Shown here: piece by piece, positions 21,691-33,857 of the stretch | Layout: every line of letters begins with the position of its first letter | How positions within the stretch are numbered: the stretch's first letter is position 1 | Source of the DNA: Ichthyophis bannanicus | Taxonomy: Eukaryota; Chordata; Amphibia; Gymnophiona; Ichthyophiidae | NCBI GenBank assembly: GCA_033557465.1 | Contig: CM066033.1 | Span: forward strand, 1,358,459,834 to 1,358,523,833 | Length of the DNA stretch: 64,000 nucleotides | Reading direction: 5' to 3' | Position numbers and translations under genes: made by a program | Notes under the pieces: generated by a model | What the model saw: only the letters and a program-made list of their open reading frames with translations | Told to the model about the DNA's origin: nothing | Databases searched by the model: none

Positions 21691-24600
21691 CCTCCAACCT
21701 GAAATGAGGTAAAAAGAGGCATCTATAGGAGATTAAGAGCAGCTGCACATCTAGTATTGCAAAATGGCTGAGATGCACATGTAAGTGGCCGGGTTTCCTC
21801 CGTCGCTTTTTCCCACATGTTTATTTGTGAGACGGCTCCTCCCGCCGCCTGTGGACATCAGTCATCGTACTTTCCTTCACTTCCTTCTGAGCGCAGCCTG
21901 ATTTTAACAATCAGCTCCATTTTTAAAGGCAGAGAAATATGTTGGTTTTGCATTGGCCTCACACATGCACACCCTCTCTTCTAAAGCTGACATAGATTTT
22001 GCAGACATTTTTACTTCCACGTCCTCCCGCCACATAAACAGGCTTCCCATAGAAAGGTCATATTTCCATGCAAGGTAAACATCAAGGCATGAAAATATGC
22101 ACTGGTAACAAACCTGTTTTGGAGAACTCAGATGATTAAGAGGCATCTTCATGGTCTGAGTGCACCAGGAGAATGTGGAGCTGTAGATGAAGTTTCAGGT
22201 CTTACTTCTTGTACCACTGCTCACTATTTCTCTAGCATTTCTGGACATAGGCAATACTATGCTTTCCTTCTACTTCCTGGCTTCCCTTTTTTCCATGAAA
22301 TATCATTTTTTCGTGTTTCTCTTTTAGCCCCACCACAATGTGCTGGTTTTCTAGTGGAGAAACCAACCAGCCACTCCAGAGGCGAGGAAGGAAGACCCTC
22401 ATCACCCCAAAAACATGGAAAGGGGACGTCAGCAGTTCACCATCATGAAGCAGTACCTGCCCACACCTATCTCTAGAAGGGCCAATCAAAAAATTATAAC
22501 ATTGCTTTTTTTAATCAACGATTTTCATTGGGTAGGAGTATGGTTGCATATCTACAGCGTGGGTAGAAGAAGTGTACATGAGTGACAGAGGGTGTGCAGA
22601 TGAGGTGTGAACGAAAGAGTAGGACATGCGGGGTTAATGATGGGGGAAGGGTGGATGCTTAGTAGTTAGTGTCTGCCAAAGCACGTCTTGAAAGATGAGT
22701 GCTATGATTTCCCATAGAAAAGAATTTAGATTGTCTCTTTAATAAGAGAGAGGCTGCCAAAATGGTACCTTTGAGGCCACTGTCCTCACACTTCTTTTAT
22801 ATTCCATGTGAATGAAATATGAAAGATTAAAAGGATAGAACATGGCACAGCTGAACTCCTGATTTTCTATTGGAGGAAAAGAAAATAATGTGAGATTTTC
22901 ACCCACAGACTGTAATGACAGCTGTACTGCAAAAATAGAGGACCAGTCAGACTTAATCCTGCCCTGGGAAGTGAATAAAACATGAATAAGCATGCATTTC
23001 TAGTTGGACAGCGCAATTACAAAGACCTCAAGTGGGCACTTCAAAGAAGAGCCAAAAAAACTCACCTCCCAAAGCTTTCAGGAGCAGAAAAAAACATGCT
23101 GCTGTCAACTCTTTCATGCCATGATCAAACACTGCGGGCATATCCTTGGATCTGGGAAGAAGGAGTTTGCAGTAAGAATAACGAGGCCGGTTTCCATAAT
23201 GCCCGCACGCCTGCAAGTGACTTTCAAAGAAGAACTCCTGGCTGAGTTTGCCTTGCAAAATTTCTTGCCTATGGCTAGGTGAGTACCTAGATTATTCACG
23301 AGTGCAAACAACCCACCAGGCAGTACATGTGGGATCTAAAAAAATAAACTCTCTCTGTGTACTTTGCAGGGAAAGCACCAGTACCAAACTGGTGCTGCCC
23401 TTTATTCCCAAGAGGAAAAGTATGCATGCTCTGGAGAGCTCATGGGGAACAGTTTTGGGAAGGTCTATTTCAGTCACCAATAAACTCACAGCCATAAAAG
23501 TGAACAGCATCGGAGCAAATGAAAGCTTGATCTCCAGAACCAATCACAGCTCTGTGACCCAACTACTAGACTGCTCAGCCGAGCCCATCAGAGTTAACCA
23601 CCGCCAACCCACCTTATGTGTTTTTGTAGTCTGCATCGGAGTCAAAGGCTTGCACAAGATAGGAAAGAAACAACAGAAAGAAAAGCAAAGATCAAAAGTA
23701 ATTTTAAACAGATTCCTCTTTGAGTCAACCAGCACAGTCACTACAGTGCATTGCCCCTCCTCTCCCCCAGTTGATTCACAAGGTTTTTCATGAAACTTTA
23801 TTGAGTTTCTCTAAGGTCTCCAAATGAAACACTGCTTGGTACTTTTACATCAAATATGAGAAAACTCATTTACAAGTCAATGTTACTTTGCCTTTGTTAG
23901 GCAATGGAGTGCACCTCATTTGCATGTGTTTGTTTCCATGTTGGAGTACTTACCAGCAGTGTAGAGCTGGTGTGGATTGTACTTGATACCTGCTATTTGC
24001 TATAAGGCCTGATACTCAATCCAGCTGGTTGCAGCCTGAAGACGGAGAAGTTGTACAAGTTAATCACTCAGTAAATAAATATTCATTGAAGAAGAAAATA
24101 ATGAAAAGATGAAAGGAAACTGACTATTTCCCATAACAGTTCATTTTTTTCTTTCCGTTACGTAAAGCTGAGAAGCTGAAGGTTGCACGCCTGTGCCTGA
24201 AAATGAACATAGCTGAAGATCCCAAGTCACCCTACTACCTCTGCTTTGAAAACCTGACAGGACAATAGGGGCATGCAGCAGAACCGCTGGTAATTTTCTT
24301 AGAAAAATAAAACGGTATCAGGCAAGGTCAACTGGAGGAAGAGGGGTTCCAACTTCCATTCCAACTGCAATAGGAAAAAGGAAGCAAGTTCCAAAATCTT
24401 CCAGGTCCTGGCAGGAAGTCATTGCTGGGGACAACCATGCAAAAAGGGCCATTTCTGAAGCAGATGCAACAGAGGGGATACAAAAAGGTTAAAAATATAA
24501 AACTCTATTTCCTAATGGTAATCACATTCTACCATTTTTTCACAAAATTCCACTTAGTGAATTAGCACTCAAGATGTCTATTATTCTACCAATATAGTCC

Positions 24601-24691
24601 AAATGGTTAAATTAGAGTTGATCTCATACATAAATTAAAAGTGAGTAGATTACACTGACCTCACTAGACTAGATCCATCAAACTGGTCAAC
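21691..24691. other. No recognised feature (3 kb)
   Basis: This is the longest stretch without a recognised repeat. Open frames up to 181 codons (23248-23793, +) show no family motif, no visible domain and no supporting context, so I do not call them genes. It could be single-copy intergenic DNA or very old repeats. Confidence 0.4.
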
Positions 24692-25722
24692 CTGACCCTA
24701 AGAAAAATTAGTAAGTGACCTCAAAGTTAACATTTGGCATAGGACACCTACATAAGATCTAAAGTCAGTCAACAGTTCTATAAATACGAAAAAGTGCTCC
24801 AATGTCTAGCGATGAGAATACAATAAATTGGTGAAAAAAGGTCTCAGACTAACATGGGGTGATCTGTTAGGTCATAAGTCACCCAATCTGAAGATCCCCC
24901 TCATTTGCATCAAGGACCTTATATATTTTCACCCTTGACTTTCCTATCTTATCATTTTCTTGTTTTTTTCTTTTTATCAAGATTTTAACGTGTATAGAAT
25001 ATGTCCACATGAAACGAGTCTCTTTTCCAAAAGTTAACAAAAGGTGTGCTTATCTTATTGAAGACTGAACCCCGACGCCAACTCCCAGCGCTTATGCATT
25101 TCACCGACTCATGCGGTTTCCTCAGAGGGTGTGATGAGGCACTTGTGAACATACAATGACAACTTTCAGACTTTCAACTCTTTTACGAATTTTCAATAGC
25201 GGCTGTCAAATTTCCAATTTTTAAATTTTCTGAAGTTCTAGGATCGTGAATCCTACATTCTAAGGAAAACACCGCGCATCAACCCACATCACCCCATGTT
25301 GAGACCTTTTTTCACCAATTTACTGTATTATCATCGCTAGACATTGGAGCACTTTTTCTTAAGTATTTATTGTCTAAAGTGTTCTTTGAAGAACCGATTT
25401 GTTAGTTTTTATCTTGAAGAGTCAACAGTTCTAGTCAAGCAAGTAAAGAGACACATTGAATTTGGTGGCCTAACTAAAGAATGGGAGATATTACCATATT
25501 TGAGATCTGAGGACCAGGAAACTTCAATGTTACATGAAATTTGAAAGACTCCTCAGATCTCCAATACACTAATATTATCTCCAATTCTCTAGTTTAGCCC
25601 ATCAAACTCAATGTGTCTCTTTACTTGATCGACTAGAACTGTTGATTGACTTTAGATCTTATCTAGTTGTGCTATGCCAGGTGTTAACTTTGAAGTCACT
25701 GACTAACTTTTCTTAAGGTCAG
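24692..25722. repeat. Nested inverted repeat (foldback-like element)
   Basis: The outer arms at 24692-24863 and 25287-25722 are reverse complements, sharing for example 'cacttttt' near 'gctagacattggagc' and 'gttaactttgaagtcact' with 'agtgacctcaaagttaac'. A ~420-base centre includes 'gaaccccgacgccaactccc'. The right arm holds about 263 extra bases (25371-25633). A second inverted repeat overlaps these: its arms are 25419-25494 and 25571-25650, with an exact 12-bp pair 'gagatctgagga' (25502-25513) and 'tcctcagatctc' (25550-25561) at its heart. It looks like a foldback DNA element or inverted duplication containing another. I see no transposase. Confidence 0.75.
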
Positions 25723-26673
25723 CATACTGAAGTAAAATGTTCCACAGGTAAATGTGAGGTTGTTCTTTCATGGAGCACACATATTTGAGGGTCTCTATGG
25801 TCATGCGATCTAACTAAAGGAGAGTAATACACAGTGGCAGTCTGATATTTTGTGATATCCCTAGATATGTTGGTGCCATATCTTCCTCCCATGCCGCTTC
25901 CACCTCTTCCCTAGAGTAACCCCTGTTGGTTTGGGAGTCCCTTTCGGTGGCTTAGCACATTGGCTGGCAGATTGGGGGCCACAGCTTCCAAGAGGAAATA
26001 CTGTCCTTTCAGGAACGGCCTGAGTAGGATGCAGAAGGAAGTGGAGTCATGTGCAGAGACCGATTGCAGGGCCTCATTTGCATAAGTCAATAGGGGTTGA
26101 TAAGTGCAGCTGAAAATCAGGGTCATGTGCAATGCACACAGTCGCTCAATGGTAGGGCTCGCAATGTGTCCTTTCAGTCTCAACTCTTGGGAATGATTAA
26201 GGTTCCTCAAAGAGGACCAGTAAATTCTGAGAGACTTTTGGCATCTACATTCTACTCACTCAAATTCCTTATTTCCCAATAATAGAATCCAGACCAGAAA
26301 TTTGTTGTTCTGAAAGATAGGGTCTACTTAAAAATTATTAAGGATCATTAATAACAATAACAAAAATAATAAATTAGCAGAGGCAGAAAACTATATTACA
26401 AGCAATTGCAATCCTTTCTCTTTGCTCTGTGTTCGTCCCTGATAGGAACAACCCTCCTCCTACACTATATTCTTTCAGTATACCTTCTGAGCTGGAGTCT
26501 GCCATAGATACAGATCCCTGTATGGTACCAGGATAGTTCCTGTCTCTGAGTGTCACTCAGTTACAGGGATAGTCCTCTGGGTCCTCTGTTTTTTCTTTGG
26601 AACAGTGGCTTACAGGTAATCCATTATGTTATTTTTCTCTTTTCCACTGGTAGGCTCCTCTCCTCTTGAGCAG
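25723..26673. other. No recognised feature
   Basis: No family motif or RNA gene is recognised. Short AT-rich runs occur near 26330-26375. Confidence 0.4.
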
Positions 26674-26844
26674 GATAGAAACATGATGGTAGAAAAAGAC
26701 CACATAGCTTATCTAGTCTGCCCTTCCATATCACTACAATAATCCGCTTTTCACATTTAGAGATCCTGTATGTTTGTCTCATGCTCTTTTCAATTCAAAT
26801 ACTGTCCTTGTCCAGTATCTAACTATTAGAGGAAGAACAAGATC

Positions 26845-28781
26845 GGCTTTCCTAAAGCTACGAGAGTTAAAGAAAACATTCCAGCCTCGAATTGGAATGT
26901 TACAAGATGTTCAAGGTTCTATGTTGAATGATGCTGAGAAGATCAAGAAAAGGTGGAAGGAATATACAGAGTTTTTATATGATAAAGATCAAGTGGACCA
27001 ACAGCCGTTTCAACCTGTACCTTATGATCGGGAACCATTGGTGATGAAAGAAGTTGAAGCAGCATTGAAAGCCTTATCAAAGAACAAAGCACCAGGCATT
27101 GATAGCATTCCCATAGAAGTATTGCAGCAATCTGATGCAGCTGTTACCGTACTCACAAGGCTCTGCCAATAAATATGGAAGACAATATCATGGCCAACTG
27201 ACTGGAAAAGATCTATGTTTCTACCAATACTAAAGAAAGGTGATCCAACTGACTGTGGAAATTATCGCACAATCGCTCTGATCCGACATGCCAGCAAGAT
27301 TCTACTGAAGATTATTCAAAAGAGACTACAACCATACCTGGAACAAGAACTACCTGAAGTGCAAGCAGGGTTCAGGAAAGGGAGAGGAACGAGAGACATC
27401 ATTGCAGATGTGAGATGGATCCTTGAAAAGACTAAAGAATACCAAAAGGATATCTATTTGTGCTTTATCGACTATAGCAAGGCTTTTGACTGTATAAACC
27501 ATGAGAAACTCTGGGCCCATTAAGAAGCATGGGTATACTCTCTGCACACCCAAATTCACGATCCCAATGTAACCTGAACTGTAAATTAGCCACAGATAAA
27601 ATTCTGTTTGTATATAATTTGTATATAGTTTCCCCTGTTATCGCCAAGTTACTGACCCTGTTATAATGTAAGCAAAGGATTGTTCCAATGCAAAAATTTG
27701 TTGACTGTAAACCGCGCTGGTACCAAAAAGCGCGGTATATAAGAACTGTAAATAAATAAAAATAAATAAATAAATACCAGAACACCTGATCATTCTCTTG
27801 CGCAATCTGTACATTGATCAAGAAGCAACAGTTTGAACGGAACAAGGAGAAACAGAATGGTTTAAAATAAGCAAAGGTGTAAGACAAGGCTGCATACTTT
27901 CCCCCTACCTGTTTAATTTATATGCAGAACAAATCATCAGAGAAGTAGGATTGTATGAAGAGAACAGAGGTGTGAAGATTGGTGGAAGACTCATCAACAA
28001 CCTTCGCTATGCTGATGATACCACATTACTGGCTGAAAGTGAAGATGATCTGAAACATTTGCTTCTCACAATCAAAGAACATAGTCTCAAAATGGGCCTG
28101 CACCTTAGTGTAAAGAAGACAAAGATCATGACAACTGGCATAATCAACAGGTTCATCATTGAAGGAGAAGAAATTGAAATTGTGAACAACTTTAACCTAC
28201 TTGGATCAACTAGCAATAAAGAAGCAACGAGCAGTCAAGAAATCAGACGATGCATTGCTCTTGGCAGAATGGCTATGAAAGACCTAGATAAGATTCTCAA
28301 GAGCAGAGATGTCTCTCTCCATACAAAGATTCGACTTGTTCAAGCCATGGTATTTTCAATAACATCATATGGATGTGAAAGCTGGACAGTGAAAAAGACA
28401 GATAGGAAGAAAATTGATGCCTTTGAATTATGGTGCTGGCGGCGAATACTGTGTATACCATGGACTGCCCGAAGAACAAACCAGTTGGTACTAGAGGAGA
28501 TCAAACCTAAGCTTTCTTTAGAAGCTCAGATGACAAGACTTCCACTTTCATACTTTGGAAACATCATGCGAAGAGAGAGATCATTTGAGAAAGACATTAT
28601 GCTTGGCAAGATAGAAGGTCAACGCAAAAGAGGAAGGCCAGCAATGAGATGGATCGATACAATAACAGCAGTTACAGGTGCCAGTCTGTCAACAATGAAC
28701 CATCTGACTGAAGACCGAACACAATTTAGGATAGCTATCCAGAGGGTCGCCATGAGTCGACTCCGACTCGACGGCACTTAA
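26845..28781 (+). pseudogene. RTE-B ORF C-terminal half: reverse transcriptase (B2)
   Basis: One of the clearer RTE-B coding relics. The pre-RT region reads 'FLKLRELKKTFQPRIGMLQD', then come 'ALKALSKNKAPGIDSIPIE', 'GNYRTIALI', 'ELPEVQAGFRKGRGTRD', 'IYLCFIDYSKAFDCINHEKL', the L2-C insertion, then 'VRQGCILSPYLFNLYAEQII', 'RYADDTTLLAESEDD' (catalytic Y-A-D-D) and the C-terminal 'SYGCESWTVKKTDRKKIDAF', 'WCWRRILCIPWTARRTNQ' and 'KRGRPAMRWIDT'. Damage: stop TAA near 27169, stop TAA near 27521, the insertion, and CGA-to-TGA near 27834. The last 276 codons (27951-28781) are open up to the stop next to the 3' signature. The C-terminal block strongly resembles BovB. Confidence 0.92.
27539..27773 (+). 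mobile_element. L2-C LINE 3' end inserted in B2 (C6)
   Basis: A 235-base L2-C 3' UTR flanked by 'atac' (27535-27538 and 27774-27777). The tail hairpin has perfect arms accgcgct (27711-27718) and agcgcggt (27729-27736), followed by 'atataagaactgtaaataaa' and AAAT repeats. This is the third level of nesting here: CR1-D, then RTE-B, then L2-C. Confidence 0.88.
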
Positions 28782-28799
28782 CAACAACAACAACCTTGT

Positions 28800-29780
28800 G
28801 TCCACCGCCTCCACTTGGAAACTATTCCATACATCTACCACTCTTTCCGTAAAGAAATATTTCTGCATATTACTCCTGAGTCTATCCCCTTTCACTCTCA
28901 ACTTATGTCCCCTCGTAGCAGAGCTTGCCTTCAATTCAAAGAGACCTTCCTGTGCATTTATGCCACAGAGGTATTTTAATCTCTCCATCATATCGCCCCT
29001 ATCTCGCCTTTCCTCTAACATATGCATATTAAGATCTTTAAGTCTGTCCTCATATCTTCATAACGAAGACCAATAACCATTTCAATAGGCACCCTCTGCA
29101 CTGACTCCAACCTGTCTATATCCTTCTAAAGGTGCGGTATACAGAATTGTACACAATATTTCAAATGAGGTCAAACCAGAGATTAATACAAAGGCATTAT
29201 CACCTCCTTTTTTCGGCTTGCCATTCCTTTCCCTGTACACTCAAGCATCCTTCTGGCTTTTGCAGTTGTCTTTTCTACCTGTTTAGCTTCTCTAAGATTG
29301 TCAGACACAATTATGCTTTGATCCCGCTCTTCTTTTGTGGAGAGAAGTACCTCACCCACTGCACTGTACAGCTCCTTTGGATTTTTGCACCCCAAATGCA
29401 TGACCTTGCATTTTTTAGCATTAAATTTCAGTTGCCAAATTCTAGACCATTCTTCAAGCTTAGCTAGATCCCTCCTCATGTTATTGACTTCTTCCTGTGT
29501 GTCTTCTCTATTGCAGATTTTAGTATTGTCTGCAAACAAGCAAACCTTACCTGACAACCCTTCCGCATTATCACTAACAAAGATGTTAAGCAGAATCAGA
29601 CCAAAGATAGATCCGTGGCACACCATTGGTAACCTTCTTCTTCTCAGAGTGTGCAACATTTACCTGTACCTTTTGTCGCCTCCCACTCAACCAACTTCTA
29701 ATCCAATCAGTAACTTTAGGGTCCATCCCTAGGGCACTCAGTTTGTTTATAAGTCACCTGTGTGGAACGGTGTTAAAGAC
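28800..29780 (-). pseudogene. CR1-D ORF2 reverse-transcriptase relic (D2)
   Basis: The C-terminal half of a CR1 reverse transcriptase. A 158-residue open stretch (29659-29183) covers the catalytic block, where 'FADNTKIC' stands in place of the usual FADDTK: the second catalytic aspartate is N. It continues with 'LEEWSRIWQLKFNAKKCKVM' and 'KKEVIMPLY'. Further breaks follow before the C-terminal 'LEERRDRGDMMERLKYLCGI' (about 29015-28960). It is inactive by sequence. Confidence 0.85.
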
Positions 29781-29785
29781 TTTAT

Positions 29786-29994
29786 TGAAATAAAAAAACA
29801 GAAATTACAGCTTCCCATACCTTAGAGAAAGGCCTACTGCTGGTGGGGCTCATCAGGACACAGCGAATATTGTGTGAAACCCTAAGCAACCTTTGTCACC
29901 CCCCAACCCCACCTCTTCCTAACCAGGTAGATCTATCTCAGTGGTACGATGCCTAGATCGCTAAAGACAGAAGTCTGCAGTTGGGTGATGATTT
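29786..29994. other. Short unassigned gap
   Basis: About 200 bases between the truncated 5' end of D2 and the 3' end of B3. No motif is recognised. Confidence 0.4.
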
Positions 29995-30029
29995 TATGTT
30001 GTTGTTAAGTGCCGTCAAGTCGGAGACAA

Positions 30030-32935
30030 CTGATGGCGACCCTCTGGATAGCTATCCTAAATTGTGTTCAGTCTTCAGTCAGGCTCATTGTTGACAAACT
30101 GGAACCCGTAGCTGCTGTTATTGTATCGATCCATCTCATTGCTGGCCTTCCTCTTTTGCGTTGACCTTCTATCTTGCCAAGCATGATGTCTTTCTCTAAT
30201 GATCTCTCTCTTTGCATGATGTGTCCAAAGTATGAAAGTCAAAGTCTTGTCATCTCAGCTTTTTAAAGAAAGCTTAGGTTTGAGCTCCTCTAGTACTGAC
30301 TGGTTTGTTCTTTGGGCAGTCCATGGTATACAAAGTATTCATCGCCAGCACCATAATTCAAAGGCATCAATTTTCTTCCAGTCTATCTTTTTCACTGTCC
30401 AGCTTTCACATCCATACGATGTTATTGAAAATACCATGACTTGAACAAGTCGAATCTTTGTATGGAGAAAGACATCTCTGCTCTTAAGAATCTTTTCTAA
30501 GTCTTTCATAGCCATTCTGCCAAGAGCAATGCGTCGTCTGATTTCTTGGCTGCTTGTTGCTTCTTTATTGATAGTTGATCAAAGTAGGTTAAAGTTGTTC
30601 ACAATTTCAATTTCTTCTCCTTCAACGATGAACCTGTTGATTATGCCAGTTGTCATGATATTTCTCTTCTTTACATTAAGGTGCAGGCCAATTTTAAGAC
30701 TATGTTCTTTGAGTGTGAGAAGCAAATGTTTCAGATCATCTTCACTTTCAGCCAATAATGTTGTATCATCAGCATAGCGAAGGTTGTTGATGAGTCTTCC
30801 ACCAATCTTCACACCTCTGTTGTCTTCATACAATCCTGCTTCTCTGATGATTTGTTCTGCATATAAATTAAACAGGTAGGGGGAAAGTATGCAGCCTTGT
30901 CTTACACCTTAAACCATTCTGTTTCTCCTTGTTCCGTTCAAATTGTTGCTTCTTGACCATTGTATAGATTGTGCAAAAGAACGATCAGACGTTCTGGTAT
31001 ACCCATGCTTCTTAATGTGGCCCAGAGTTTCTCATGGTTTACACAGTCAAAAGCCTTGCTATAGTCAATAAAGCACAAATAGATGTCCTTTGGTATTCTT
31101 TAGTCTTTTCAAGGATCCTTCTCACATCCGCAATGATGTCTCTCCTTCCTCGCCCTTTCCTGAACCCTGCTTGCACTTCAGGTAGTTCTTGTTCCAGGTA
31201 TGGTTGTAGTCTCTTTTGAATAATCTTCAGTAGAATCTTGCTGGCATGAGGGATCAGAGTGATTATGCGATAATTTCCACAGTCAGTTGGATCACCTTTT
31301 GTTAGTATTGGTATAAACACAGATCTTTTCCAGTCAGTTGGCCATGATGTTGTCTTCCATATTTCTTGGCAGAGCCTTGTAAGTATGGTAACAGCTGCAT
31401 CAGATTGCTGTAATACTTCTATGGGAATGCTATCAATGTCTGGTGCTTTGTTCTTTGATAAGGCTTTCAATGCTGCTTCAACTTCTTTCATCACCAATGG
31501 TTCCCGATCATAAGGTACAGGTTGAAACAGCTGTTGGTCCACTTGATCTTTATCATATAAAAACTCTGTATATTCCTTCCACCTTTTCTTGATCTTCTCA
31601 GCATCATTCAACATAGAACCTTGAGCATCTTGGCATCTTGTAACATTCCAATTCAAGGCTGGAACCTTTTCTTTAACTCTCGTAGCTTTAGGAAAGCTAT
31701 TTCTGCTTCTATTTCCTTGCATGCATCATTGTAGTACTTTTCCTTGTCCTGTCTTGCTGCACGTTGGAAATCTCTGTTGAGTTCTGTGATTGTCTTTCTT
31801 TCTCCTCTGGCTTTAGCTTCTCTATATTTCTGGGCAATTTTCAGAGTTTCTTCCATCATCCATTTTGGCCATTTTTGCTTTTTCACCTTTTGTAGAGACT
31901 TCTCGCTTTCTTCCAACACAACCTTCTTAATGTCATTCCATAAATCTTCTGGAGCTCTGTCATTTGTATCTAAAGCAGCAAATCAATTTTGCAGGCAGTC
32001 TTTAAATTCCAGTGGTATATTCTGAAGGTCATATTTTGCTGCATTCATGAGTGGTTTGCTCTTTTTCAACTTTAGCTTGAGTTTGCATACTAGTAGTTTA
32101 TGATCTGTACCACAGTCAGCTCCAGGTTTTGTCTTTGTTGATGTTACAGAGCTTTTCCATTGTTGACTTCCACAGATGTAGTTAATTTGATTTTTATACA
32201 ATCCATTGGGTGAAGTCCATGTGTACAGTTGCCGCTTGTGTTGCTGGAAGAAGGTGTTTGAGATGAATAGGTCGTTGGTCTTGCAGAATTCTATCAGTCT
32301 TTCTCCAGCTTCATTTCTGTTGCCAAGTCCATATTTTCTGGCTACTTTGCCTTCTTCTTTGTTGCCAGCTTTTGCATTCCAGTCAATTCAACTGCATATG
32401 TATATAGTTTACCCTGTTCTCCAAGTTTTCCAACATTTCCTGTTCAATGTAATGACCAGACATTTGTTTAGTGTCGGATTTTGCTTGTTCTATGTAAACC
32501 GCGCTGATCGCAAATAGTGCGGTATATAAGAAACGTAAATAAATAAACCATGACTATCAGGATATCCTGTTTGCATGTTCTATCAATTTCAGCTTGTACT
32601 TCTTCATAGAACTCTTCAATTTCATTCTCTTCTGCAGCTGTTGTTGGGGCATATACTTGAATTATAGTTGTGTTGATAGGCATTCCTCGTAGATGAATAG
32701 AGATTAAGCGTTCGCTGACTGCATTGTATTTCATTACAGTTCTTGCAAGTTTCTTCTTTATTATAAATGCAACACCATTTCTTCTTTGTCTTTCATTTCC
32801 AGCATAGTAGACCATGTGATCATCTGATGCAAAGTGCCCAATGCCAGTCCATTTCAGTTCGCTGACACCCAACAAATCAAGTTGTACACATTCCATTTCA
32901 TTCTTGACCACCTCCAACTTCCCTTGGTTCATGCT
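30030..32935 (-). pseudogene. RTE-B ORF: APE endonuclease and reverse transcriptase (B3)
   Basis: Read on the minus strand from 32935. Endonuclease: 'MNQGKLEVVKNEMECVQLDL', 'GVSELKWTGIGHFASDDHMV', 'RRNGVAFIIKKKLARTV' and 'IIQVYAPTTAAEENEIEEFY', then 'QDILIVM' at the L2-C insertion. Reverse transcriptase: 'ALKALSKNKAPDIDSIPIE', 'PILTKGDPTDCGNYRIITLI', 'ELPEVQAGFRKGRGRRDII' and 'NNLRYADDTTLLAESEDD' (30780 region). The C-terminus continues to about 30030 with breaks near 30580, 30910, 31040 and 32470. Wording such as 'GVSELKWTG' and 'QVYAPT' is typical of the BovB clade. 'KAPDIDSIP' has D where copy B2 has G. Confidence 0.9.
32396..32547 (+). mobile_element. L2-C LINE 3' end inserted in B3 (C7)
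   Basis: About 150 bases of L2-C 3' UTR in + orientation inside a minus-strand RTE-B endonuclease. The hairpin arms accgcgct and agtgcggt (one G-U pair) sit near 32498-32523, followed by 'tataagaaacgtaaataaat'. The target duplication is not clear; the flanking coding text resumes at 'ccatgactatcagg'. Confidence 0.85.
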
Positions 32936-33330
32936 TCGTACGTTCCATGTTACTATGTGTAAGACATCTTACAGCTTCTGACTCTCATTTCATGCGCAGC
33001 TACCTCAGCAGTCAGACATCCCAAGGGCTTTGATCCAATCACATCATAAATGCTGGCTTTACTCTGAAAAGTCTTCAGCTCTTTGCCAGTAGCTAGTTGA
33101 GTGCCTTCCGACCTGGGTCTCATCTTCCAGCACTATAGCACAATTTGTTTTGTTGTAACTATCCATTGGGTTTTCATGGCAAGATAGAGAAGTCGATTAC
33201 CGGGCCTTTCTTCCGCGCAGTTTAAGTTTAGTGTTGTTGCCATTGTCACAGAAATGTGATCCTCCGCCGTCAACACTATCACATTCTGCTGCTGTCCAGA
33301 GGTTTTTATAATGGTTCAGTGTTTCCTCCA

Positions 33331-33857
33331 AGAGGAGTCTCCTCCCAACTTGATGACACTCAGAAAGAGTAGCTTCCCCTGTTCTGGAATATTATGAGAA
33401 CACTTACAGGTCAAAGCACAATATACTTCTATGACCACTAGAGGTCTCTGCTACTCAGAGGAGCAGAACCTAAGGGGCTCTACAGTAGGAATATGAGGCA
33501 TGGCTTAGCATAGACTCACATGGTTGCATCTCAACAGCCCAGCCCTTGTGTCATATTCTCCACCATACAATGAAACTTGCAAAAGCGATGGATTCATACC
33601 AGCAAGATCTTCCCGTGCTCTCACATGCATTACCATGACCACAGAACTCCATTTCCTTCAATAAGATGTCTAAATATACTATTGAATAGGATAGGCAGTT
33701 GGGTGCTATGGTCCAGATCTGCCACAGAGGTTTGCAATTCTCTGAACTTTGTTTTTTCCAGAATATTGCTGTTTTAAGTAAAGAGAAATCCAGCCCTGCA
33801 TATGAAACTATTTGTAATCTGGTCACAATAAAAGGGACTCAAACTAACAGCATCATT
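33331..33857. other. No recognised feature
   Basis: Sequence between the RTE-B 5' UTR and a CR1-A fragment. The precise 5' end of B3 may lie inside this stretch. No motif is recognised. Confidence 0.35.

Larger units (their letters stand above)
26812..28793 (+). mobile_element. RTE/BovB-like LINE (B2), inserted in CR1-D
   Basis: A 2-kb 5'-truncated RTE-B copy bounded by a 6-bp target duplication ('ccttgt'). The first ~30 bases match the other copies poorly; from about 26845 the match to copy B3 is clear. The 3' end is intact, with the 'gagtcgactccgactcgac' signature and (CAA)n. An L2-C 3' end is inserted at 27539-27773. Confidence 0.92.
26674..29785 (-). mobile_element. CR1-D LINE (D2), split by RTE-B copy B2
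   Basis: The 3' end lies at 26674-26811 ('aacatgatggtagaaaaaga' at the start); the rest resumes at 28794 and runs to about 29785, where it is 5'-truncated. Between them sits B2, with 'ccttgt' duplicated at 26806-26811 and 28794-29799 rounded to 28799. The minus-strand coding relic at 28800-29700 carries 'FVSDNAEGLSGKVCLFADN' and 'LEEWSRIWQLKFNAKKCKVM'. Confidence 0.88.
29995..33330 (-). mobile_element. RTE/BovB-like LINE, longest copy (B3)
   Basis: Runs on the minus strand from the (CAA)n tail at 29995 through the reverse transcriptase and endonuclease to a 5' UTR that I can follow to roughly 33330. It is the only RTE-B copy here with endonuclease and 5' UTR. The 5' UTR contains a module ('gggttttcatggcaagatag' followed by 'gggcctttcttccg' in + orientation) shared with the SINEs near 48.9 and 50.8 kb. 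An L2-C 3' end interrupts it at about 32396-32547. Confidence 0.9.

Noticed and set aside
23248..23793. 181-codon open frame on the + strand
   Set aside because: No motif, no start context and no splice or regulatory evidence; its length is compatible with chance in this sequence.
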